Assembly (NCBI GenBank): GCA_043798815.1
Contig: JAZDOH010000083.1
Span: forward strand, 1-21,742
Origin: JAZDOH01 sp043798815
GTDB taxonomy: Bacteria > Patescibacteriota > Gracilibacteria > UM-FILTER-43-11
DNA: 21,742 nt
Direction: 5' to 3'
The notes under the pieces were generated by a model that had not been told where the DNA came from, did no database searches, and was given only the letters and a program-made list of their open reading frames with translations. Made by a program: the position numbers and the translations under genes. Shown here one piece after another: positions 14,302-20,515 of this stretch; the stretch's first letter is position 1, and the number at the start of each line of letters is the position of its first letter.

Positions 14302-15176
14302 GTGATAATGCAACACTTATGAGGAATCGATCCCTCAAAATCGGGTGGAAGCATGTTTTTTCTCTCTTCGATCTTACAGCCCCTCAACTCATCCCTATTC
14401 AAACGAAACTCCTGATCATTGGTGGAAAAAAGGATGAAACCTCGCGGTCGAAGGAGCGCTGATGCGGCGAGCAGCAATGCGGGATGATCCTTTTGAACTG
14501 AAAATGATTCCCCCTTATTACGACTGAAAGTTGGAGGATCAATGATAATGATGTCGAAGGTGAGCCCCTTCTTTTTGGCATATTTAAAAAATTCCAGCGT
14601 GTCCATTTTGTACACCCAGTTGGTTTCGGGATGTAAGTCGTTGAGCGCGAGGTTTTTTTTGATCCATTCACAGTAGGTTTTAGAAAGATCAACGCTGTAA
14701 GTTTTGGCAGCGCCGGCCTTAGCCGCATGAACGCTAAAAGAGCCGGTGTAGGCGAACGTGTTGAGCACAATCTTGCCGACGCTTTGCGACGCGATCCAGC
14801 GCCGTGTTTCGCGGTGATCCAAAAAAAGGCCAGTATCCAGATAGCCCGAAAGGTTGAGGTGAAAACGGCATCCATATTCCTGAATCTCGGTTTCGTGATG
14901 TGGCCCATCAGGAAAAGCGAGGTTGTCTTTAGATTTATTTTTGTAGAAAAAATTTTGTATGTTTAAAAAATTTTTCAAATCCTCTTCACAGCGATCACTC
15001 AACGGCAAAAAACGCTTGTCGAAAACATGAATCACAGCGCTCTCTTTATAAATATCAATCGCCGCTGGAATCAAATCATCCGGAACATGCAAACGGTACG
15101 ACTCAATGCCATTCTCTTCAAGATACGCCCGCCGCCGCTCAAAATCGCTCTGAAATGTAGAAAATAAATCGATCAT
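14298..15176 (-). CDS. RlmK-like class I rRNA/RNA methyltransferase
   Basis: 292 residues. It resembles the RlmK half of RlmKL and RlmI-type (COG1092) 23S rRNA methyltransferases. Family landmarks are LSGYLDTGLFLDHRETRRWI, SAM motif I VLNTFAYTGSFSVHAAKAGA, YSVDLSKTYCEWIKKN, and motif IV IIIDPPTFSRNKG (D213-P-P-T-F). An N-terminal PUA/THUMP domain is missing, so it is a compact version. The expected reaction is SAM-dependent base methylation of 23S rRNA; the exact position (m7G2069 or m5C1962 equivalents) cannot be told. It follows the toxin gene by 24 bases and is probably cotranscribed from the antitoxin promoter. Confidence 0.85.
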   Translation of the reverse strand: MIDLFSTFQSDFERRRAYLEENGIESYRLHVPDDLIPAAIDIYKESAVIHVFDKRFLPLSDRCEEDLKNFLNIQNFFYKNKSKDNLAFPDGPHHETEIQEYGCRFHLNLSGYLDTGLFLDHRETRRWIASQSVGKIVLNTFAYTGSFSVHAAKAGAAKTYSVDLSKTYCEWIKKNLALNDLHPETNWVYKMDTLEFFKYAKKKGLTFDIIIIDPPTFSRNKGESFSVQKDHPALLLAASALLRPRGFILFSTNDQEFRLNRDELRGCKIEERKNMLPPDFEGSIPHKCCIIT

Positions 15177-15200
15177 GAACTACAGCTTAGCTTAAATCAC

Positions 15201-15470
15201 TCAACGTTCGTAAATAGCATGAAGTCCCGTACTGATGTATAAAATCACTCCGCCATCCATCACCTTAAAAATAATCCGATATTTTTTGTCGATCGAAATG
15301 CTCCATAATCCTTTTAATTTTCCTTCAAGTTTATGCAGTCGCAGAGAAGGATGAAAAGGGTTATGGCGAAATAGTTTTTCGGCTTTACAGGCTTTTCGTT
15401 GAATTTTATTCGGCAACGCTAAAAATTGCTCTTCGAATGTCTTGTCGTAATGGATCGCTTTAATAACCAT
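15201..15470 (-). CDS. RelE/ParE-superfamily toxin
   Basis: 89 residues with the YafQ/RelE-type signature: HYDKTFEEQFLALPNKIQRK, the HPSLRLHKLEGKLKGLWSIS core, and KKYRIIFKVMDGGVILYIST. Toxins of this group either cleave ribosome-bound mRNA (RelE, YafQ) or poison gyrase (ParE); the sequence does not decide which. The gene begins 2 bases after the antitoxin stop. It has the only good Shine-Dalgarno-like site I found in the window (AAGGA about 7 bases before the ATG), overlapping the antitoxin's last codons. Confidence 0.85.
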   Translation of the reverse strand: MVIKAIHYDKTFEEQFLALPNKIQRKACKAEKLFRHNPFHPSLRLHKLEGKLKGLWSISIDKKYRIIFKVMDGGVILYISTGLHAIYER

Positions 15471-15472
15471 GG

Positions 15473-15703
15473 TTATTCCTTCATTAAATCGCTAAGATTC
15501 TTTAATACTTTGGTTTTACCCATTTTATAATTCTGTTCTGCTTCTTTGCTCATGGCCAGAAGCTCTTCTTCAGAAATGAGTTGTTCGAATACCTCAAGAG
15601 CGTTGAGAACATAAGCGCTCGTAGTCTTTTGGACTCTTTTAGCACGCTGTTCAACTTCTTGTTTTTTCTCAACGGGGATAGAAATGGCTAGTACGGCTCT
15701 CAT
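15473..15703 (-). CDS. Ribbon-helix-helix-type antitoxin
   Basis: 76 residues. The N-terminal beta strand and helices (MRAVLAISIPVEKKQEVEQR, AKRVQKTTSAYVLNAL) fit a ribbon-helix-helix DNA-binding domain. A flexible acidic/basic C-terminus (EEELLAMSKEAEQNYKMGKT) would wrap the toxin. It is paired with the RelE/ParE-type toxin just downstream. The likely operator is the 14-bp palindrome overlapping the -10 box, so autorepression is expected. The pair leads an operon that continues into the RlmK-like gene. Confidence 0.82.
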   Translation of the reverse strand: MRAVLAISIPVEKKQEVEQRAKRVQKTTSAYVLNALEVFEQLISEEELLAMSKEAEQNYKMGKTKVLKNLSDLMKE

Positions 15704-15724
15704 GGGTAAAGAGGTTATTCTTTT

Positions 15725-15759
15725 AATACAATTGTATTACAGGCTGGTTGAAAAGTCAA
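15725..15759 (-). promoter_or_regulatory. Antitoxin promoter with overlapping palindromic operator
   Basis: Minus strand TTGACT (15759-15754), 17-base spacer, TACAAT (15736-15731). The -10 box lies inside the perfect palindrome AATACAATTGTATT (15725-15738), a position suited to repression by the dimeric antitoxin. The same palindrome occurs at 3755-3768. Confidence 0.75.
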
Positions 15760-15792
15760 ACTTTTTTTAAGTTTTAAGATCTACGCATTGTC

Positions 15793-16008
15793 TCAAATGT
15801 CGTGACGCGCAGCGGTTTCATTAGCCGCTATAAGAGTTCTAATTTTTTCCTGAAGATGTCTGTACTCTGCACCGTTCAATGAAATAATAGCGCCTCGACT
15901 AGTTTTGCTTTTATCATCGATAACCTGCCAGACTTCGTATAAGTCGAAGAGCTTATTCCGAACAAAAGTACTGACATTCCTTGTGTCCCATATCATGCCC
16001 ATCCTCAT
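15793..16008 (-). CDS. Small hypothetical protein, 71 residues
   Basis: Not recognised. MRMGMIWDTRNVSTFVRNKL is followed by FDLYEVWQVIDDKSKTSRGA and a helical C-terminus. It overlaps the end of the cysteine-rich gene by 56 bases in another frame; starting at the third Met still leaves an overlap. This could be translational coupling, or one gene split by a frameshift. The segment encoding LYEVW shares ACTTCGTATAA (on the plus strand) with the repeat at 16391. Probably real, but the evidence is limited to an open frame with plausible composition. Confidence 0.4.
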   Translation of the reverse strand: MRMGMIWDTRNVSTFVRNKLFDLYEVWQVIDDKSKTSRGAIISLNGAEYRHLQEKIRTLIAANETAARHDI

Positions 16009-16255
16009 GCATTGACGAACACATCTTGATGCTTGCTCCCTCTATGGGTGGACAATCTGCAGCTGTTTGACATTCGTCTACTTCACATGCTTCACACGCG
16101 GGTAATGCTAAAGCAATAGCGACAAGAACAGTGCGTAAAGGTCCGCCGGCTCTTATTCCAGAAATGAGATCTAACATTCCTGAAGAGGCTCTAGTGTCGC
16201 CTCCTCTATCCGCCGTATCTGCTGTCGAGGAAATGGTGAGAGTTTTTGGCATCAT
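15953..16255 (-). CDS. Small cysteine-rich, possibly exported protein, 100 residues
   Basis: Not recognised. After ~38 polar residues there is a hydrophobic segment LRTVLVAIALALPACEAC that looks like a signal peptide with a lipobox-like LPAC. It is followed by a cysteine-rich mature part (CEVDECQTAADCPP, MCSSM, ECQYFC) suggestive of disulfides or metal binding, including HEDGHDMGH with three histidines. A lipoprotein or small secreted protein is the likeliest reading. The long region before the hydrophobic segment is odd; an internal ATG (MLDLISGIRAGG) would give a shorter leader. A candidate promoter (TTGAAA ... TATTCA) lies 20-60 bases upstream in A/T-rich sequence. Confidence 0.5.
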   Translation of the reverse strand: MMPKTLTISSTADTADRGGDTRASSGMLDLISGIRAGGPLRTVLVAIALALPACEACEVDECQTAADCPPIEGASIKMCSSMHEDGHDMGHKECQYFCSE

Positions 16256-16392
16256 AGATATGAGAGTTAATTAATAATTATGAATAGTCTACAAACTAGT
16301 ACTTTTTCAAAATAAAATCAAATGAGCTATTTAATCTGCGCACATCCTGAATGATCAAATCCTCTGAGATATGAACCGTTAGCCCACCAAAC

Positions 16393-16430
16393 TTCGTATA
16401 AAATGATTAGTTAGGCGATGGCGCATTTAG
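16393..16430 (+). repeat. Left copy of a three-block inverted repeat
   Basis: Blocks TTCGTATAAAAT, AGTTAGGC and GCGCATTTAG, separated by 4-base spacers. The same blocks in the same order occur in reverse orientation at 16974-16939. Thirty bases match exactly. The repeat touches the stop codon of the 107-residue gene that lies between the copies. Confidence 0.7.
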
Positions 16431-16750
16431 GTTTCATCATCATCCAATTTTGGATTCCAGCTTGTTTCCCCTAGGTTCCACTTTGTGAGATGAAAGCAAA
16501 TTGGATATTTGGTTCCATGCCATGTAAGATTACTGTCCCTGCCGCCAGTTCCACTTGTTGGCTCTCCTGGTCCAGCTTCACAGCCTCCACCAGAACTTAA
16601 ATGAGGACATAGTATCTTTCTGATGCCGTCATTAAAAAATTTAATTGTAATTTCTACAGGTTTCTCTAACGGCGGAAATCTATCCGGTTTCTTAGAATTT
16701 TTTTTGCCTAGGCATGTAAGTGTTCCTTCTGATATTACTATTTTTTCCAT
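16427..16750 (-). CDS. Hypothetical protein, 107 residues, within an inverted-repeat-bounded segment
   Basis: Not recognised. A basic N-terminal half with beta-like strands (MEKIVISEGTLTCLGKKNSK, KPVEITIKFFNDGIRKILCP) is followed by a Gly-rich middle (SSGGGCEAGPGEPTSGTGG) and WHGTKYPICFHLTKW. Four cysteines and several histidines hint at metal binding or disulfides. There is no signal peptide or membrane helix. It is preceded by a terminator-like hairpin (16781-16797) and bounded by an inverted repeat on both sides. It may be cargo of a small mobile unit. No homology-based function can be offered. Confidence 0.5.
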   Translation of the reverse strand: MEKIVISEGTLTCLGKKNSKKPDRFPPLEKPVEITIKFFNDGIRKILCPHLSSGGGCEAGPGEPTSGTGGRDSNLTWHGTKYPICFHLTKWNLGETSWNPKLDDDET

Positions 16751-16774
16751 ATAAAATTGAAGTTATAGAATAAT

Positions 16775-16797
16775 AAAAAACCCGGGGAAGTTCCGGG
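16775..16797 (-). terminator. Intrinsic terminator upstream of the 107-residue gene
   Basis: Minus strand CCCGG / CCGGG arms (16797-16793, 16785-16781) around AACTTCC, followed by six T residues (16780-16775). It may end recF transcripts or attenuate the next gene. The 9-mer CGGAACTTC in its 5' arm is complementary to GAAGTTCCG located ~40 bases upstream (16842-16834), so an alternative fold is possible. Confidence 0.6.
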
Positions 16798-16818
16798 CTA
16801 TATTTACAGCTAAGTTTT

Positions 16819-16882
16819 AAAAATTAGCTACGACGGAACTTCTGTCTTAAAAATAGATTTTCGCGACGTGTAGCTAATTTTT
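16819..16882. repeat. 13-bp perfect inverted repeat (hairpin) downstream of recF
   Basis: AAAAATTAGCTAC (16819-16831) and GTAGCTAATTTTT (16870-16882) are exact reverse complements separated by 38 bases. A third AGCTAA copy at 16809-16814 can compete for pairing. The T-rich ends make it terminator-like in both directions. Confidence 0.6.
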
Positions 16883-16938
16883 GAAATAATAAATTCATAT
16901 GAGTTTATATTATGGAACTTGTCCCTAAATGTAAAGGA

Positions 16939-16974
16939 CTAAATGCGCTTTTGCCTAACTCGATTTTATACGAA
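16939..16974 (-). repeat. Right copy of the three-block inverted repeat
   Basis: Reverse complement of the 16393-16430 element: TTCGTATAAAAT, then AGTTAGGC, then GCGCATTTAG, with one spacer two bases shorter. It lies within a 25-codon plus-strand frame (16912-16989, MELVPKCKGLNALLPNSILY...) that may not be expressed. Confidence 0.7.
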
Positions 16975-16995
16975 ATGTTTTCCGAATAACAACAC

Positions 16996-18021
16996 TCACG
17001 ACACCGCCCCTTCCTGTATTTCATAAACCGCCTTGGGCATCGCTATTCCGTCCAGAAATTCCAGATGGGTTGTGGTAAGAAAAACCTGCGAGGAGCCGAG
17101 GCTGGCCATGAGGTATTTTTGGCGTTCTTCGTCGAGTTCAGAGAATACGTCGTCGAGGAGTAAGAGCGGTTCGGCGGAGAGGGTTTGGGTGAGCCATTCT
17201 TTTTCGGCAAGTTTTAGTGCTAAAACCAGACTGCGCCATTCGCCGCGGGAGGCAAAGGAGGGCATGTCATGTTCATTGAATAAAAAGCGCAAGTCGTCGC
17301 GATGAGGGCCGATGTTGGTGACGCCGGTGGCAATATCCCGTTTGCGGCTGGTGACTAGTTTTTCCGCCAATTCCTCCGCGGGGGATGATGGCAAGTAGCC
17401 CAGATTGAGTTCATCCGAAGTTCCGGCCAGGGCTTTGTAAAATCGGGGAACGAGCGGATAAAGGGCTTGGGTGACGGTCGCGCGTTTTGTGATGAGGGTG
17501 ATGCCGAGGGGGATCAGGAGTTCATCCCACGGCTCCAGTTCTTTTTCCTTGGTTTTTCCATCGCGGATTTTCCGGAGAAGAGTATTGCGCTGATAAAGAA
17601 GGTGGTTGTAGCGCATCAGGGTTTCCAGATAGTCGCGATCCACCTGGCTTAAAAGCACGTTCAGATACCGTCGGCGGGAGGAGGGAGCGTGAGCGAGTTC
17701 CGACATGTCGTCGGGGGAAAAAAAGACGAGAGGCAAATGGCCCACAAAATCCGAAGCCGCTTTTTTGACACCATTCACTTTTAACACCTTGTCCGCTGGG
17801 TTTTTGGTAATAATGACTTCAAGTGTCTTGATCCGGCTGTCTTCAGGCTCCACGGTGATCCGGCAAAAGTCTTCATCAAAACCAACCAAGTCCTGATTTT
17901 TGGACGTCCGGAAGGATTTGGAAAGGCCGCACAGGAAAATGGCTTCGAGCAGATTCGTTTTCCCCTGGCCGTTTTTACCGGCAAAAGCCAGTAGTTTACC
18001 TGTGGGAAGCGTAAGCATCAC
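16996..18021 (-). CDS. recF: DNA replication and repair protein RecF
   Basis: RecF is an SMC-like ATPase that helps load RecA at single-strand gaps. 341 residues from the GTG at 18021. Walker A GKNGQGKT is near residues 16-23. FVGHLPLVFFSPDDM, the ABC-type signature ASRGEWRSLVLALKLAE and Walker B LLLLDDVFSELDEER follow, with the family's usual spacing. Conserved N-terminal residues (HLRLKTLTIKGFRNLRDV) are encoded in frame upstream of this GTG, up to about 18072, before a stop at 18084. The true start is therefore probably a non-standard codon (CTG at 18069 or ATC at 18075), giving ~357-359 residues. The gene is divergent from the M23 peptidase gene and not beside dnaA/dnaN. Confidence 0.93.
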   Translation of the reverse strand: MMLTLPTGKLLAFAGKNGQGKTNLLEAIFLCGLSKSFRTSKNQDLVGFDEDFCRITVEPEDSRIKTLEVIITKNPADKVLKVNGVKKAASDFVGHLPLVFFSPDDMSELAHAPSSRRRYLNVLLSQVDRDYLETLMRYNHLLYQRNTLLRKIRDGKTKEKELEPWDELLIPLGITLITKRATVTQALYPLVPRFYKALAGTSDELNLGYLPSSPAEELAEKLVTSRKRDIATGVTNIGPHRDDLRFLFNEHDMPSFASRGEWRSLVLALKLAEKEWLTQTLSAEPLLLLDDVFSELDEERQKYLMASLGSSQVFLTTTHLEFLDGIAMPKAVYEIQEGAVS

Positions 18022-18074
18022 GTCACGCAGATTCCGGAAGCCTTTGATGGTGAGGGTTTTCAGTCTCAGGTGGA

Positions 18075-18103
18075 TTGATCTTTAGGGTGAAATTTGCTAT
18101 AAT
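18075..18103 (+). promoter_or_regulatory. Promoter of the M23/SLH gene
   Basis: TTGATC (18075-18080), 17-base spacer, perfect TATAAT (18098-18103). The predicted transcription start is only about 13 bases before the ATG at 18123, so the mRNA is nearly leaderless. The -35 box overlaps the probable start region of the divergent recF gene. Confidence 0.7.
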
Positions 18104-18122
18104 AATAGGATACATTTTCTAA

Positions 18123-20318
18123 ATGAAAAACAAAAATCCATTTCGGGTCTATCGGATTGGGCGGAAAAAACGCAAATCCGAAAAGGCGCAAACAGACATG
18201 GCGTGGCTGAATTACGTTGGTCTCGGGTGCCTCACGCTGGTTTTGATGGCAGTGGTGTATTGGTTTGCCCCTTCCGGAATGTGGTTCAAAGCGGCTGTGT
18301 TACAACTGCCTGAACCTTTCAATGGAACCGTGATGCCCGTGGAAAAAGTGCCGGATTGGGCTCATTTTAAAGGCGATTCCTCCGTACCCTACAGCGCGAT
18401 CCCAAAAGACCAGATGATTCCCCTGCCCCCTTACGACCTTTCACTCATTGATTTTCCCGATACAGCGCTTCAATGGGGAAATTCGGCGCAGGACATGATT
18501 CGCGACACCAAAATCACTTATTCCGTGGTGTATTTGGGGAGTTACGAAACCAATCATCAGGAAGAAACCGGAAGTCATTTGGCAGTGGACATCAAAATGC
18601 CCCAGGGAACGCCGGTGTACGCGATCGCCAACGGACAGGTGGTTAAAGCGGTCACCATTGAAAATGGCTTCGGCCATCACATCGTCCTAAAACACATCCA
18701 AGTGCCGGATCCGGAAAATCCGGGTGTTTTTACCACCGTGTATTCCACCTACAACCATTTGAGCGACGTGCTGGTCAGTGAAGGTCAAAACGTGATGAAA
18801 GGAGATCTCATCGCCAAAAGCGGCAACACGGGCACTTCAACCACCCCGCATCTGCACTTCCAGATTGATAAAGATTCCGCCTCATGGCACCCCTATTGGC
18901 CATTTACCTGGCAGGAATCACAGGCGGCGGGTCTGAGCTTTTTTGAAGCGGTGAATGCCGGATTGGGAATAGACAAGGCTAGACAATATACGATCAATCC
19001 GATGAACTTCGTCACTCAAAACCTTAGTTACAACCAAAGCGCCTCAAACCGCGTGCTAGATGTAGCGCCTCCACCCCCCCCTTCAGCCACTCCCGAACCA
19101 ATTTCTCAGCCCACGGTCACGGTTATAGAAGATCCAACGGTTCGCGTCGCTTCCACTGAATCCGCCTTCGACACATCGCTCATGAACTTCACGCTCAGTG
19201 GTGAAACGGTGAGTCTGCTGGGCAGCGGCGTGCGGATCATTGTGAAGGACGAAGAAAGCCAGATTGAACAATTGGGTGATAATGACTCAATACCCGTGAC
19301 AGTGGAGGGCGTGGGCAGAGTCCTGAATCCCCTGCTCCGCAAAAGCGATTTTAAAAACGGTGAAGCGAGCGTGAACGTCAAGAGTGATGAAGCCGGCACC
19401 AGCACTGTGATGGTGGGCAAAAGCGCGCATCAGGTGCAATTTGTCGTTTCGGCTCAAAACGCCATGGCACTGGCCATCAAGCACGATGGCAACTTTATTC
19501 CAAATACCATCGAGGAAATTCAAGTGATGGGTGTGGATGAAAGCGGAGCGTTGAGCCCCACCCTCAACTTCAGCGGCGAAGTGGAATTGACGGTGACAGA
19601 GGGGCAGGCAATCGCGACCCCCAATCATCTGCGCGCCAGTGACTTTAAAAACGGCATGGCCACCGTGCGGCTGAAAGTATTGAATGAAAAACCTGTGGTG
19701 ATCCGCGCCCAAAACGGATCGCTCGTCGGCGAAAGCTCTCCAATGGAAGCGGAATCGGGAAAGCTGTTCACAGACCTGGATCAAAACCATCCGAATTACG
19801 CAGCCGTTAAATTTCTTAAACAGGAAGGCATCATTTCCGGTTACCCGGACGGCACCTTCCGACCCGATAAAACCGTGAACCGCGTGGAGGCGCTCAAAAT
19901 GTTAATGCTGACCTTTAGCGACGGAGCCACGGTGAGTGAGCCACTCCCCTTTTCTGATACCAATGATGGCGCGTGGTATGCCAATACCCTGGCAGCCGCT
20001 TTGCAAAAAGCCATTGTAAAAGGCTACGCCGATGGTCGTTTCCGCCCCGAACAAACCGTGAACCGCGCCGAATACCTCAAAATCCTTTTCAACTCCGCCG
20101 GAGTGAAATTTGAAGGTGAAATCGTGGCCCGCCCGTATGAAGACGTGGCAATGACCGACTGGTTCGCCCCCTTCGCCTGGCTCGCCAACCAAAAAAACAT
20201 AATCGACGTAGCTCGCACCTTACGGCCCGCCGACGGCATGACCCGCGCCCAAGTCGCCGAAACGATTTACCGGATGAAAATGATCCAGAAAAACGGATTG
20301 GTGAGTTACTCCAAATGA
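18123..20318 (+). CDS. Membrane-anchored M23 peptidase with SLH domains
   Basis: 731 residues. A basic cytoplasmic N-terminus (about 1-27) precedes one membrane helix at 29-48, placing the rest outside. The LytM/M23 zinc endopeptidase domain (~120-260) has H152-x3-D156 (GSHLAVD) and HLHF (H243, H245), so metal ligands are intact. A Pro-rich linker follows. Two Ig-like repeats share SDFKNG about 98 residues apart (near 407 and 505). Three SLH repeats at about 549-597, 609-656 and 670-722 follow, with GYPDGTFRPDKTVNR, GYADGRFRPEQTVNR and a degenerate third (RTLRPADGMTRAQ). M23 enzymes cut peptidoglycan crosslinks and SLH domains bind wall polymers, so a role in envelope remodelling is likely. 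It ends ~200 bases before ppsA. Confidence 0.92.
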   Translation: MKNKNPFRVYRIGRKKRKSEKAQTDMAWLNYVGLGCLTLVLMAVVYWFAPSGMWFKAAVLQLPEPFNGTVMPVEKVPDWAHFKGDSSVPYSAIPKDQMIPLPPYDLSLIDFPDTALQWGNSAQDMIRDTKITYSVVYLGSYETNHQEETGSHLAVDIKMPQGTPVYAIANGQVVKAVTIENGFGHHIVLKHIQVPDPENPGVFTTVYSTYNHLSDVLVSEGQNVMKGDLIAKSGNTGTSTTPHLHFQIDKDSASWHPYWPFTWQESQAAGLSFFEAVNAGLGIDKARQYTINPMNFVTQNLSYNQSASNRVLDVAPPPPPSATPEPISQPTVTVIEDPTVRVASTESAFDTSLMNFTLSGETVSLLGSGVRIIVKDEESQIEQLGDNDSIPVTVEGVGRVLNPLLRKSDFKNGEASVNVKSDEAGTSTVMVGKSAHQVQFVVSAQNAMALAIKHDGNFIPNTIEEIQVMGVDESGALSPTLNFSGEVELTVTEGQAIATPNHLRASDFKNGMATVRLKVLNEKPVVIRAQNGSLVGESSPMEAESGKLFTDLDQNHPNYAAVKFLKQEGIISGYPDGTFRPDKTVNRVEALKMLMLTFSDGATVSEPLPFSDTNDGAWYANTLAAALQKAIVKGYADGRFRPEQTVNRAEYLKILFNSAGVKFEGEIVARPYEDVAMTDWFAPFAWLANQKNIIDVARTLRPADGMTRAQVAETIYRMKMIQKNGLVSYSK

Positions 20319-20515
20319 ACTATCTAAACCGCGGATGATTGTGGTTTGGGTTAGGTGGTTGAGAACTATATAAGAAATGATGTCTTAAAGACAGCAAAAA
20401 TGAGATGGTCGGCAAATGTCACCCGGATGGATTGAACTGGATCGATAAGCACAATTTTATTTTCATCTTTTTAAACGTGTGCTATCATCGCACTTGACAT
20501 TTAACAAATATAAAC

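Noticed and set aside
16391..16415. ACTTCGTATA resembles a loxP half-site
   Set aside because: Only one arm matches, the opposing arm and 8-bp spacer layout are absent, and the bases overlap a coding-like LYEV motif.
16411..16957. GTTAGGC and GCCTAAC resemble integron attC core sites (GTTRRRY / RYYYAAC)
   Set aside because: The two are ~540 bases apart and conserved as parts of a longer three-block repeat; neither copy has its own paired core site at attC spacing, and there is no integrase.
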